Notes: generated by a model not told the origin, from the sequence alone. DNA of 64,000 bases from Cymodocea nodosa (GCA_036874045.1 JAZBRI010000009.1:186001-250000); one strand, 5' to 3'. Shown: positions 22,255 through 35,403, counted from the first letter of the stretch. Numbers and translations: made by a program.

Positions 22255-23012
22255 AGAACAAAAATACCAAAAACAACAACTTATTTATTTTTATATTTAG
22301 TATTTAAATGTTGTATTGTTTGTTTTGTATCGTGATTAAAGTTATCATTGTTAATATTGTGAATATTTTATGTTTGTTTGATTCAGAAAATAGAAAATAG
22401 TATTACAATTTACTGAAATTGATTCATTCCAAGTACTTCAAGATTTTAATTGTTACTGTTTGAAATATTTGAATGTTAGTATTGCTTAATGATAAATCTA
22501 ATATTAACTAGCATTAAAGAGCTTAATTGATGTTATTTACAATTTGTGGAACCGCCCAATGATTGGCCGAATTCCTCTGTAAATAGTAGTATTAAACTGG
22601 AAAGATAGGCTCATGGAGTTAACTTAAGTCCACGAGATTAGTCCATTGAGTTAGCCATAACTCCACAAACTTAGTTTGTTGTGTTAACTGTAACTCAACA
22701 GAGTGATTACTGAACACATTAAGTATAATATAAAAATGGAACAGTACACAATTCTTACTCAATTCTCTATGGGATCGACTTGTACTTGCACACAAATACA
22801 ATATACACTATGCACTTGCAGTTAAAATACAAATTGGAATTAATATCTAATTTGTGTGAAAGGTTGTTTGTTTACTTCTAAAAGAAATTATTGATATAAG
22901 CGTAAAGACAAATTAACCAAGTTAAAAATAGAAGTTAACAAATCCAAGTTTTATGGCGTTGTTGCCTAGGAACTAAACAAGTTCTCTAGTGCTGCTTAAA
23001 ACACCATACACA
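22255..23012 (+). repeat. LTR-B-like R/U5 segment with primer-site-like sequence
   Basis: From about 22,255 the sequence aligns with the right part of LTR-B (compare 52,650-53,310), including the palindrome cluster at 22,610-22,710. At 22,949-22,966 TGGCGTTGTTGCCTAGG matches the tRNA-Asp primer site of Athila elements at 15 of 18 positions (through the following A). The segment ends CACCATACACA at 23,012, where minus-strand gag of A-rev begins abruptly. The left boundary at 22,255 is a switch to the shared noncoding module. Confidence 0.6.
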
Positions 23013-24278
23013 ATCCTCGAGTAGGTCTAACTTCTATTAATTCCTTCTTTCTAGGAGGTATATTTCTATTCATATTATGATTCTGAATGGCAGCATTTTC
23101 AAATACAAGATCTAGATGATTGTTTAATTGTTGAATTATCTTTTCTAACTTCTCTATTCTAGATCTTTATTCAATTAATGCTTCATAACTTATATTTTTG
23201 TCATTTATATTTTCTCCTCCCTGGAAATTGTTATTTCTCTAAGATAGGTTCGGGTCATTTCTCCAATTAAGGTTATAAGAATTTTCAAAGTTATCTTTCC
23301 AGTTTCTAACATAAATAGTATCTAAGTCATTAATATTTGCATTCTTTTTTGCTAGTTTTTGATTTAATAATAACTCTTCTATTTTCTTTGTTAATTAGTT
23401 AATTTAACTTCAAGCATAGTACTTAAATCTATTTCGTGCATTCCCCTTGACAATATTCTTTTATATGTAATATCTTCAATTGAGGTTTCCCACTATGTAG
23501 TTCTTTTTGCAAAGTTTTCTAAGTATGCCCATGCTTCTTCACTACACAGTTTTAAACGTCCATTTGACATGTAGATTCTAATAAAGATTTAGTTGAAACA
23601 TCTATGCCTTCATAAATTATACCTATTAATTGGGCTTTACTCATTGCATGATGTGGACATTAAGTTAGTAAATCTTTAAATCTTTCAAAATATTTCTAGA
23701 ATGATTCTCCCTGTTTTTGGCTACACATTAATATTTCCTTTTTCTTTTTAATCGTTTGATGTGTTGGATAATATTTTTCCAGAAAAACAGAGTAAAATTC
23801 AGTCCATGCAGAAATTGAATCAAGCGATAGAGTATATAACCATCTCTTAGCTATCTTTTAAAGCAAAAGGAATATACCTAAGTTTAATAGCATCAATACT
23901 CATGTTCGGCATTTTCATCATTTGTCAAACTTCGTTAAATTCTCTAAGGAAATAATAGATATCTTCTCTTTCTAATCCATGAAAGTATGGCAATTAACTA
24001 ATATAATTAGATTTCAATTCAAACCTATCTCCCTCAAAGTTTGGCAATTGAATACATGAAGGTTCAACAATTAATTTAGGATACAGAATTTCCCCTAATG
24101 GTTTTTCTCCTAGAGCAGCTATATCTTCGTTCTCTTTTAAAGAAAGGTTAGCTATAACCCTAAGGATTTCGTTAAAGTTCAATTCAGAAAATATTTCAGT
24201 ACGTTTATATGTTGAATAATCTTGTGTAGGTGCTCTTACTAATTGTTTAGTATTAGGAGAACGAATCAATATGCTCAT
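23013..24278 (-). pseudogene. gag core relic of A-rev
   Basis: On the minus strand it starts MSILIRSPNTKQLVRAPTQD, clearly the counterpart of A-fwd 15,807. Inside are the KPLGEILYPKL and VEPSCIQLPNFEGDRFELK segments, then the capsid-type region around 23,640-23,900 (TEF, LEKYYP-like, FERFKDL). It ends at the junction with LTR-B-like sequence at 23,012/23,013. It has several breaks and no zinc knuckle, as in the plus-strand copy. Confidence 0.82.
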
Positions 24279-25315
24279 AAACTCTTAACATAAAGAAAAT
24301 AGTAGAAAATTAATTACATACCAAACTGATGCTTTGTTTTTAGTAATTAGTTGTTGATGGATGAAGTTGAATCAATTACTTCTCCTTCCAGCTCGCGAAT
24401 GAATTTTCTTTTCTCTCCTTAAGTGTTGGTAACTAGTAAATAGCATTATGTTCTATATTTATAATGCACGTCCATAAGACAAATGAATCTCGTTGCAAGA
24501 ACGTGTCTTGTAATGTGCATTAAGGTTCCTAATTTTATGGATACGTGTTCCACTTCTAATTTCAAATTTCAGTAATCGCTAAATCGATGAAGTATCATTC
24601 GTGGCTAAAAGAATAACTATTCAGCTTTATCTACGAACTAACTTCGTTGAATTATAGCTAACTCAACGAACTAACTTCAGTTACTGTTCCTAACTTAATG
24701 AACAAATCTCGTTCAGTTACAACTAACTCAATAGACTAATTTCGTCGCCTATTTGCTAACTCCACAGACTAGCCTTGTTGAGTTATAGATACTCAACAGA
24801 GTGACCTTATATTCTATTATTGACCTCATGGAGTTAAGGTTAACTCAACAGACTTACTTCGTTGAGTTAAAACTTAGCAAATTTTTCTAAAACTTACTCC
24901 TTGTATTAACTTCTTTGTATTTTTTTCTTCTCCCTCTTTGTTAACTTATATAAAGTTAAATATATGTCATTAATGTAGTGTTCTAATTTAAACTCATTTA
25001 AATCGGAACATTATATGCATATTTAACTTACAGTTCATTTCCTGTTATGTAGAATGTACATCTTACTTTTCAGCATGCAAATATATTTAGACATTATATA
25101 AGCATCGTGCATTTAACCATGTCATTCATAAAATTGTAAAATTTTTAAACAATTTGCAAATCTTTCAACAATTATATAATATTCAATTCAATACAGTTCT
25201 TAGTTACACAAATTCAGAAACATCTAAAATTCAAACATTCATTTACATAAATAGTTTATATTTACATATAGTCAAATATATATTTTTTTACAATACAAGT
25301 AGATGAACAATACAT
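24279..25315 (-). promoter_or_regulatory. A-rev spacer 2: palindrome cluster and TATA-like box before gag
   Basis: This is the counterpart of 14,816-15,806. TATA-like ATTATAAATATAG (minus) lies near 24,455-24,468. TAACTCAACGAA/TTCGTTGAGTTA palindromes lie at about 24,640-24,870. No gene is seen. Confidence 0.55.
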
Positions 25316-27528
25316 TTAGTCCTTCTTCTTAAGTTCATCTACTTCCTTCTAGAGCTTTTCTAATTGTTGCTTTAATTGATTTATACATTCAACAACTCCT
25401 ATAATGTCTATAGAAGGTCCAGCTATCTCAACAATTGCAACATTATAATTTTTATACTCCTTCACTGAAATGACTCTAGATCTTATCCTCTTGGATGTCC
25501 ATTTCATGAAATCAATACTATCCACCATCAGTAGTGGAATCAAATCTCCATAAAATAACTTTTTTCTGTGCTACTCTCAACTTGGAGATAAAAACTGAAT
25601 ACCAATTTACTTTAATCTTGTTCACAACTACATATGTGGCTCATTTAACAAACTGACTTAATTCTATATCATGGCCTTGTCGTTGGTAGACATTTTTAAT
25701 CAAAATGTTAGCTATAATGTGTGCTTTACCATTTAAGTACTTCAATTTATTTAATAGTGGCACACCAGGATTGATAGCTAAATAGTCTTTAATTTCCTAT
25801 TCTATTCACTCGACTGTAGTTGTATTTTCCAAGATTTCTAATCCTTCATTTTTCAACCGAAAAATGTTGTGGAGAAGCTCTAGTGTTATCTGTACATTAG
25901 CTAATTGCACACTAGCAATTAAACTTCCTTCTTCCTCTCTCAAATTGGCATAAAAGTAGAACACTAAATTTTCATATATTACATGCCCTCTCTACTGAGA
26001 AATAAATTTCAGTAGACCTTGAAACTCAAATAGTTCTTTAATGTCATTCATGCTATCCCAGTTTACTGGTCTACTGTATATAATATCATAACCCCTAATC
26101 TCTTGATATTTATTACAAGCTTCCTAACTCCAAAAGTAAACTTCATTTAGAACTGTTGCTTCAAACGGGTCAGGAATCTGCATTTGTTGCTCCAAAGGGG
26201 TTTGTTCTTGAATTTATTCTTTCATTTGCTGAACTTGAATTTGTTGGAAATGATCCTGTGATTCCTACATTTCAACTTCTCATTCAATCTATGGTGGAGA
26301 CCCAATAGAACTCTCCACTCTTCCTTGAATTCTTTCAATTAATTATTAAAGAGTTTCTCCCTCTTTAGTGGAATCTGTCAAGTCATTTCTTTTTTGTTCA
26401 GTATGTACTTGTTCAACTTCTTCTATTTCTTCTTTCTCCTGACAACCAATCTACATTGTCATTATTCTTTTTGATTCTGTGGCAGATTGGGATGGAGTTG
26501 CAAGCAAATCAACTTCTACCCTAACTTCAGTTTCTTCTATTTGTACAGGCTACAGACTAATTTCAGCTTGTTTTCCTTCTCCTCTTTGCTCTTGCTATTG
26601 TTGCTCCTGCTCCTCCTCTAATTCGAATAGCAAGTCTACAAAAATGGGCTCTACAAGCCCTTTTGATATTTTAATCTCAGATAATCTCTTCTTGAGGTTC
26701 AGGCACCATCTCTTTTCCTTTCCTTCTTCTAAATAGCTATGCTTGATCTTCCTCTTCCTCATCTGAGATTAAATCTACAAAAATAGGCTCTACAAGCCCT
26801 CGAGCTACAAGTACTGGCTCTTCCTGTTTTACTTTATCTATAATTACTAGTCTTGAGGGACTAGCTTCAGTTTTTCTTGCAACCATTGATCTAGCTACTT
26901 CTTGATGTTGTTCTATTTTGATTTTGTATTGGGCCCTCAACTTTTCTTCAGCCCGCTTTTTCTTTACAGCATCATACAAAATATGTGCCTTGGCCATAGC
27001 CATTTCTTCATCATCTCCTTGGTCTTTTGTTGCTTTGACCAAGCTTGCAAACTCCTTGTCTTCTTCTTCAATTCTCGACCAAGAAAAAGTTACTCGTGGT
27101 AATGGTTCTATTGGTGGAACTAAAGGTCCTGGCTACTGTTCCTTAGTTATTAGCTTTTCAATAGCTAGCTCTTCAACTACTTTTCTCTATTGTTCCTAAA
27201 TTTTCCACTAGGCATGTCCAGCAATATGTCTTGTAAACCATAATCGTGCCTTACGCCGGATTAACTCTAGGGCAACCTCATTGTTTGGTCTTATTTTTCT
27301 TTCTCTATTCACAACAACTTTTGTTGCTACTTTAATCCTCGTTTCCACAATCTGAGGTATTCTAATATCTAAATCTACTAAAACTTTTCTCCAATAGAAG
27401 ATGTCAGATTCTACCTTTTGGAGTTCTTTCTCCTGAGTTGTGTTCCTGATCTTTTTCCTTGTATGCCATTCTTCTAATTCTCTAAGAAATCTCATAGTGT
27501 CTACTTCCTCCCAGAATTCTGACGTCAT
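25316..27528 (-). pseudogene. ORF3 relic of A-rev (Transposase_32 / env-like accessory protein)
   Basis: It starts on the minus strand at 27,528 with MTSEFWEEVDTMRFLRELEE and continues through Glu/Lys-rich, helix-prone sequence (FTRHIAGHA, AKAHILYDAVKKKRAEEKL, EPIFVDLISDEEEEDQ). The better-conserved part (about 25,350-26,150) includes SRVISVKEYKNY and ends with INQLKQQLEKL heptads. It matches A-fwd ORF3 along its whole length. It has many breaks. The role is unknown; related ORFs are called env-like in Athila and Sirevirus literature, but I see no clear signal peptide or membrane span here. Confidence 0.65.
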
Positions 27529-28295
27529 CTTGACTTCGTGGTGTGACGGAACAAAACAGAATCGCTCTGATCTTTACTATTCTAAGTTCTAAATGATTCT
27601 ACAGATAATGCCCCCAAATCCTAAGTTTTAGTATAAATAAATCCTAAATTTTAGGCAGGTAAATGAGTCATTTTCCTACACAAACTCTCGCTCTCTCACT
27701 TATCTCTTTGTGGAATTATGGTTAACTCCATGGACTAAGTCCATTGGCTTAACTACAATACTCCATTGAGTTAGCAGACTAAGTCCATTGACTTAACTAC
27801 AATACTCCATTGAGTTACAGTTAACTCAATGGAGTAAGTTTGTTAACTTATCCCAAATTCAACGGAGTAAGTTCGTTGAGTTAAGTGTAACACAATAGAC
27901 CTCTCGTAAAGTTATAACTAATTAAAATAATAATTTTTTAATACAGTCTAGACCAAAGAATTTCTAGTCTGACCGACTCTTAAGAATTTCTAGTCTGACC
28001 GACTCTTAATTTTTCACCCTTTCAATATTTCGGTCAAACTATTATATTCCTTGGCTGAACCGAAATCGAATACTAGTTTTTTTTTACTGGTTGAACCGAT
28101 ACCATACTTCAATAAAACTAACATTTTACTCAATATAATATATAGATTTTTTTATATTTTTAATGTTTCAGTCAAACTGATGGATCCTTTTGATGTGACC
28201 ACAACAATATTTTTTTTTTCTTTTAATATATGTTTTAGTAAAATCGATAATTTCTTTCGGTTGAACCATGACTAAAATTAAAAATAAGTTTTTTT
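27529..28295 (-). promoter_or_regulatory. A-rev spacer 1: two palindrome families before ORF3
   Basis: This is the counterpart of 2,623-3,328. TCGGTTGAACC- and AGTCTGACCGACT-type palindromes occupy about 27,950-28,270, including a directly repeated unit of about 26 bp at 27,957-28,008. TAACTCAATGGAG-type palindromes lie at about 27,710-27,900. A TATA-like stretch (TTATTTATAC, minus) lies near 27,630. No gene is seen. Confidence 0.55.
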
Positions 28296-31200
28296 TTAAT
28301 TAATAAAACTCGAGTAGTCCTCTACTCTTACTTCTTCTATAATTCCAAAGGAATTTTTTGGAATTTTCAAAATAGGCCTAAGTCTTTGTCCATTTACTTT
28401 AAATATATTCTGATTTTTAGGATTTTCAATTTCAATTGCTCCATAGGGATAAATATTTCGAATTATGTAAGGTCCTACCCACCTAGATCTCAGTTTTCTT
28501 GGATGGTTATAAAGTCTAGTCATATAAAGATATACTTCTTGTCCTATTTCAAAAGTTTTTGGAATAATTTTCTTGTCATGCTAGAATTTCATTTTCTCTT
28601 TTTCTTTCACAGTTTTTGAATAAGCTTTATTCCTAAATTCTTCTAATTCAATCAATTGCATTTTTCTGTTTTCAGCAACATGATTCCAATTAGTGTTTAA
28701 AGTTTTTAATGCCCAATAAGCTTTATGTTTGATTTCAGCTAGTAAATGGCAACTTTTTCCATATACTAGTCTAAAAGATGACATACCTAAGCTTGTCTTA
28801 TAAGCAGTTCTATAAGCCCAAAGTGCATCTATTAATCTATTAGCCCAATTTGTTCTAGTAGGATTTGCTACTTTTTCTAAAATTAACTTAATTTGCTTGT
28901 TTGCACTTTCTACTTGTTCACTTGTTTGCGGATGATATGATGTTGCAATTTTGTGATTTACTTCATATTTCTTCATTAAAGCTTCAAACTTCTATTGCAA
29001 AAATGAGTTCCTCTATCACTAATAATAGCTTTAGGTATTCCAAATCTAGCAATTATATTAGCTCATATAAAATGTGTTACCATTTTGTTGTCACTAGTTT
29101 TTGTAGGAATAGCATCCATCCATTTAGATATATAATCCACCCCCAACAATATATAAGAAAATTGATTAGACATAGGAAATGGACCCATAAAATTTATTCC
29201 CCACACATCAAAGATTTCAACCTCAACAATAAGGTTTAGAGGCATCATATTCCTCTTTGATATTCTTCCTATTTGTTCACATCTTAAACAACTGAAGCAA
29301 TATTTATGAGCATTTTTGAATAGTGTTGGCTAATAAAATCCACATTGCAGAATTTTGGTAGCAATTTTCCCTAAACCAAAATACATTCCACATGCTTGAT
29401 CATGACAAAAAGACAATATGCTCTGATATTCAGTTTCTAAAACACACCTCCTTAAAACTAGATCAGGACATTTCTTAAATAAGTATGGGTCTTCCCAATA
29501 GTAATATTTTACTCTTGAAAATAATACTTTCTTATCTTGTCTATTCCAATCTTTAGGTATTAGACTAGTAATTAAGTAATTAACTATATCTGTATACCAA
29601 GGCATTATGTTGATGGTCATTAATTGTTCATCGAGAAAATTATCCTTAATTTTAATGTTTGATTTTTCTATTTGTAATCTTGATAAATGATCTGCTACTA
29701 CATTCTCACAACCTTTTTTATCTTTAATTTCTAGATCAAATTATTGTAATAATAATATCCACCGGATCAATCTAGGTTTAGTCTCTTTCTTTGCTATTAG
29801 GTGTTGAATGATCCTTGTATATTATCACTTTAGCTCCAATTAGATATGATCTAAACTTTTCTAAGGCAAACACAACAACTAACAATTCCTTTTCAATAGT
29901 AGTATAATTAATTTGAGCATTATTTAAAGTTTTTCTTACATAATGAATCACTCTAGGAGATTTTTCTATCTTTTGTCCCAACACTACTCCTACAGCAAAA
30001 TCATATGCATCGCACATTAATTCAAATGGATGGCTCCAATTAGGTGTTTGTATTATAGGAGTTGAAATTAAGCTAGTTTTAAGCTTAAAAAATGCTTCTT
30101 TGCAATTTTTATCAAAGTTAAATGTGACATCTTTTAGTAGATTAGTTAAAGGTCTAGCTATTTTGCTAAAATCTTTAATGAATCTTCTATAAAACCCAAC
30201 ATGTCCTAGAAATGATCTAATATCTTTTACTAATTTAAGTTCTGGTAGATTAGAAATTACTTCTATTTTACCTTTATCTACTTCCAACCCTTTCTTTAAA
30301 ACAACATGACCCAAGACTATTCCTTGTTTAACCATGAAGTAACATTTTTGCCAATTTAGAACTAGATTTTTTTCCACACAACGTTTTAATACTTGGTTTA
30401 AATTGTTTAAACACACTTCATATAAAGTTCCATATACAGTAAAATCATCCATAAATATTTCTAAAAAATCTTCAATCATTTTAGTGAATATGCCCTACAT
30501 ATATACCTTTGAAAGGTAGCTAGTGCATTGCATAATCTGAATGGCATTCTCTTAAAAGCATAAGTTCCATTAGGACACGTGAAAGTTGTTTTCTCTTGAT
30601 CCTCTAATGCTACTAGAACTTGGTTATATCTTGAATAACTGTCTAGGAAACAAAAATATTCTTGCTCTACTAATTTTTCCAGCATTTGGTCTATAAAAGG
30701 TAAGAGAAAATGATCTTTCCTAGTAACAGCATTCAGCTTTCTATAGTTTATACATACTCTCCAGCCTGATTGAATTCTAGTAGGTATCAAGTCCTGAATT
30801 TCATTCCTAATAACTCTTAATCCTGATTTCTTAGGAACTACACGGATTGGACTAACCTATGAGATATTAGAAATCGGATAAATTATGTCATTATCTAACC
30901 ATTTCACTATTTCCTTCCTGACTACTTCTTTAAGGTTTGGATTTAATCTCCTCTCAAAAATTCTAACAGGTTTAGCATTCTCTTCTAAATATATATAGTG
31001 ACAGCATAAAGTTGTATTTAACCCTTTTATATCAACCATAGTCCATCCTATTGCTTCTTTATAAGTTTTTACTACATCTTTTAATTTAGAAATTTGATCC
31101 TCTTTTAAATCTAAAGTAATAATGATTGGACATGTTCGTTTTTCTTCTAGAAATATATAGGTTAATTCAGGAGATAAATGTTTCAAATCTAAATGTTGAC

Positions 31201-31955
31201 CATTAGAAGTTAGAGCTCCTAATTAAACGTTTTCATCTTCAATATTAAACTCTTCTTGATCTCCTTCTACATCTATGCTTTCACTTACTTCTAATGTTTT
31301 AGAATCTAGTTGCCTATTTAATTCTTCTTGAATCACATCATTTAGCATATCTCCCTCATCCTCTAAAAAGTCTATAGTATGTAAGGACATTTCTAACTCC
31401 TCAAACTTTTCTAGTTTGAAAATATTTAATTGAGTATCCTCATTACCATATGCTAACTTCATCACTCTAGTTTTACAATTTATAGCAGCCCTTGATGTTG
31501 CTAAGAATGGTCTTCCCAAAATTAAAGATCTATCATGATTTTGATGCTTATTTTGTTGGGAATCCAAAATCACAATATCAATGGGATATATGAAATGTTT
31601 GATTTTAATTAGGGCATCTTCTATTTTTCCTTTAAGGTATCTTATACTTCTATCAGCTAATTGAATGACAGTCCTAGTACGGATTAAGCCTTCTAATCCT
31701 AATGATGCAAATATATCACTAGACATAACATTTATACTTGCACCTAGGTCTACTAAGGTTTTTTCTAGAATGGTATTTCCTATGGTGCATGATATAAAAG
31801 GAATTCCAGGATTAGATAACTTTTTAGGAATTTGTGGCAGAAATAGGAAACTACTTTGCTCAGCTAAAAAGACTTTCCTTAAAACTTTCCGCTCTCTTTT
31901 CTTAGTACACTAATCCGTAAGAAATTTAGCACAAGGTGACATTTTCTCCAATAAG
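28296..31955 (-). pseudogene. pol relic of A-rev: protease, RT, RNase H, integrase
   Basis: On the minus strand the protease lies at about 31,250-31,950 (TIGNTILEKTLVDLGAS-like, then LADRSIRYLKGK and LILGRPFLATSRAAINC). RT lies at about 30,100-31,150 ([52 protein letters not shown]). RNase H lies at about 29,700-30,050 (FELMCDAYDFAVG). Integrase zinc lies near 29,250-29,450 and the integrase core at 28,600-29,200 (VDYISKWMDA, HPQTSEQVESANKQ). The C-terminal part ([13 protein letters not shown]) ends near 28,296. Several breaks. Its 5' end is cut by the LTR-B insertion at 31,956-31,961. Confidence 0.88.
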
Positions 31956-33732
31956 TCTAATGTATTGTCGCTTGTTAACTTCTATTTTTATGCTTATATC
32001 AACAATTACTTCTAGAAGTAAACAAATAACCTTTCACACAAATTAGATATTAAGTCTAATTTGTATTTTAACTGCAAGTGCACAATGTATATTGTATTTA
32101 TGTGCAAGTACAAGTCGATCCCAAAGAGATTGCGTAAGAATTGTGTACTGTGCTGGTTTTTATATTGGAGTTTATATGTGTTTAGTCAAGCACTTTGTTG
32201 AGTTACAGTTAACACAACGGACTTAGTTCGTAGAGTTATAGTTAACTCAACGGACTAACCTCGTGGACTTAAGTTAACTCCACAAGCCTATCTTTCTAGT
32301 TAAATACTGTTATTTACAAAGAAATTTGGCCAGCCATTGGGCGGTTCCATAGAATGTAAATAACATCAATTAAGCTCTTTAATGTTCGTTAATATTAGAT
32401 TTAACATTAAGCAACACCAACATTCAAATATTTCAAACAATAACCATTAAAATCTTTAATTATTTGGAATGAATTTTAGTAAACTGTAAAAACTATTTTC
32501 TATTTTCTAAATCAAATAAACATAAAACATTCACAATAATGACAATGATAATATTAAACACGATACAAAGCAAACAATACAACACTTTAATACTAAATGT
32601 AAACACATATAGTTTGTTGTTTTTGGTATTTTTATTTTGATATGTTCTTGAAGATGAGCGAAAGGTGAAATGTAAAAATCTCTATCAACAGTAAAATCTT
32701 TCATCACTACATGCGACGCGATTACACTATTGAAAAATTAATTGCTTATAATCTTGCTTCCTTTTCGTATAGAATCGCAAATCAAGAATTGTAAGATGAT
32801 CTCCTCTTCAGCATACTAGCATCAACCTAAAACCAATGCTAGAAGTTTTACAATCTCTTGAGATATGAGTCAGTGCTTAGTGAAAATGACTTCCCTTCCC
32901 ACGATGCGATCACTCCTCACAATGGTTGTCAGTCACCGTGTTTGGCTCAGAATCGACCTAATATCAGGAAAGTATCCTTACAGACGTCTGATGGTTGGTG
33001 ATTTTGGTGGTGGTGTGGAGCTTCAGGAAACTTCCAATGCTTCTTGTAGTTACCGCAATTCTCCACCTCTACACACACACCTTTTCTTCATCTTTCTCCT
33101 CTTCTTTTATATTTCTTTCTGTAGTAACTGCTTCTGCTTAGATGATCGGTTGGATTTCCTTCATTCATATCAACGATGGTGATTTCTTCTTCATTCCATG
33201 AGTGAATTCCTACGTGATATGTGCAATCGTGGTTTTCCTTCGAATTTCCTATTTCTGCAACTACTATAGTGTCATATTAGAAAATAAATGGACTGTGGAG
33301 TTACAGATAACTCAATGGACTTACTTCATTTATTTAACTATAAAACACGTGCAACAAAGAAATAACTTATAAGCTTACTAACACAGCGCGTTACCTTAGT
33401 GTATATTCAATTAACTCAACGCATGTAGTTATGCTAACTTAACGAGTTATACATGTGCAACTCACGTGACATAAGCATTTAAATTCAACACATGCATAAA
33501 TTTAACTTAACGAGTTCAGATATTTCAGATACTTACAAACCTAACTATCTGATGCTCAAATGCATTTCAGATAGTTAACAAATAACTTACCGAACATTCA
33601 CTTAAGTCATGCATTATGGTTACAACATGTGTACTCCAGGAAATAATAAAATATTCTTTAAGCATTTAAATCATAACTGTCTAGTACGTGCAATATAGCT
33701 CTCTGAAATAACAGAAAATTCGGATACTTAAG

Positions 33733-35389
33733 TGTTGAGTATTTTTGTTTTGATGATGTGTGCTGAATGAAAATAATCATATTTGCTCAATTACTATTGC
33801 TTGTGAAAAGAAATTAAAATCATCAATTTATACAGAAAAAACTTACTGATATAAATACTTGTCTGTATTGGATCTGAAGTTAATAACTAGTCGTTTCGTT
33901 GCATTAATTTCTCAATAACTAGTCGTTTCGTTGCATTAATTTCTCATTTAGCTAAACGTTAAGTCAACGTGTGTTTTTATTGAAAAACATGATATGTTTT
34001 AATGTTATATCTTCTATATCATGAACAATGCACGTTTAGACAACTTGTTAAGTTAGAGTTTCGTTTGTATAGAGGTCACGTGAGAACTCATTAAGTTAGA
34101 GGCTTAAAGGTTAAAATAGGTCACATGATAACTCGTTAAGTTAGTGAGTAAAAGAAGAGACGAACTCGTTAAGTTAGTGTTATACACGTGCTGAAATTAT
34201 ATGTTACAAATGTTGTATTGTATCACGTGAGGTGCACATGTTTAACTCGTTAAGTTAACATAACTAAACGCGTTGAGTTGCTATATTGAACACTAAGGCA
34301 ACACGTTAGGTTAGCATTATAAACTTAAGTTGTTATTTTTGCACGTGGTAAAATTCTTATTATAAAAGCATTTGTTTATTACTAGTTCGTTGAGTTATCA
34401 TAACACAATGGAGATGGTTCGTTGAGATAGCATAACACCATAGACTTAGTTCGTTGAGTTAGCTACAGTACTTGTCACGTGAAATAGCACATGGTAAACT
34501 CGTTAAGTTAGAAACGTTAAGTTATATATATATACTTGTGTTACTCGTTTAGTTAACATTAAAGTAACAACTTCCTATTACACTAATGAAAAATTTTTGG
34601 ACGAGAAAGTTTATTTTTAGGAAATTTTTTCAGAGATCCAGGACTGATGATTAAAGAAAATTCGAAATATAAACGTGGGTTAGAACGTGTGTGTTTTGAT
34701 GAAGGAAAAAGAAAAGACGTAGAGAAGTGGAAAACTGGTAGTGGTTAAACGTGAAGTATATGCATGAAATGAAGATACAGTATAAAATGCATAGAATTCT
34801 CGTTGATCAATTTATCCTTACACACAAAAAGAAAAATCTTTTCAAGGATCAAACCATCTTTGCACACAAAAAGAAAAATCTTTTCAAGGATCAAACCATC
34901 CCTGCACACCAAAAGAAAAATCTTTTTCAAGGATCAAAAACACCCCTTCGGGGAAAATCTCTCAAGTAGAAGAAAGTTCAGTGAAGCATAAAAGGTAAGA
35001 TTTTCGTCACTGAAGATTTGAAGTATCAGAAGAAAGCAAATTCGGTGAAGCATAAAAAGACAAGATATTCATCACTGAAGAATTGCTGAAGAAGAAAAAG
35101 AAGAAGAAGAAAGATCTCAAATAGGGAGAAAAGTTTTAAATTCCGCAAATTAGTTTTCGCTGTTTGCAGTTATGAAATTGTTTAGATGATACCTGGTATC
35201 AAAATATAATTGCATCTACAATTTCTGAGGAGAATTGAATTGTATATTGTAATTGAAACCTTGAATAAAAATGATTTTATTAAAGCAATGTCTCGACTTG
35301 TTTTTGAGTTTTAAAGTTTCAATTATATTTCAAAAAGTATTAAAAATACACAATTCACCCCCCATCTTGTGTAGCCATACGATCCTACA
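33733..35389 (+). repeat. 5' LTR of the Sirevirus (1,657 bp)
   Basis: It starts TGTTGAGTATTTTTG and ends GATCCTACA, and is followed by AG and the primer site. It contains a direct repeat of about 32 bp (about 33,884-33,947), a U3 block shared with LTR-B (34,241-34,316), palindromes of the TTCGTTGAGTTA type (34,380-34,470), a TATA-like TATAAAATGC at 34,781-34,790, and a 42-bp unit repeated three times (34,805-34,931). A related solo LTR lies at 47,459-49,009. Confidence 0.92.
34805..34931 (+). repeat. Three tandem 42-43-bp units in the Sirevirus LTR
   Basis: Units begin at 34,805, 34,847 and 34,889 with GATCAA and contain AGAAAAATCTTTTCAAG. The solo LTR at 47,459-49,009 has one unit, which largely explains its shorter length. 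Confidence 0.9.
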
Positions 35390-35391
35390 AG

Positions 35392-35403
35392 TGGTATCAG
35401 AGC
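35392..35403 (+). other. Primer-binding site of the Sirevirus (tRNA-iMet)
   Basis: TGGTATCAGAGC lies two bases after the LTR end. It is the standard initiator-Met primer site of plant copia elements. Confidence 0.95.

Larger units (their letters stand above)
1..22948 (+). mobile_element. Athila-like Ty3/gypsy element, copy A-fwd (old, broken, nested)
   Basis: This is an old plus-strand relic whose left end lies outside the window. Its own parts are 1-4,149, 13,394-15,982 and 17,851-22,948; the rest is later insertions. The order of parts is pol, spacer, ORF3, spacer, gag core, spacer, F-box gene, PPT motif, noncoding module and an LTR-like segment. The RT and integrase motifs (FMDDF, HPQTSGQVE) and the Athila-style gag core place it in the Athila group of Ty3/gypsy. 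The coding parts carry many breaks. Inferred age: older than Athila-2, which sits inside it with LTRs only about 1.3% apart. The right end is uncertain because sequence at 22,255 switches from the noncoding module to LTR-B-like sequence. Confidence 0.8.
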
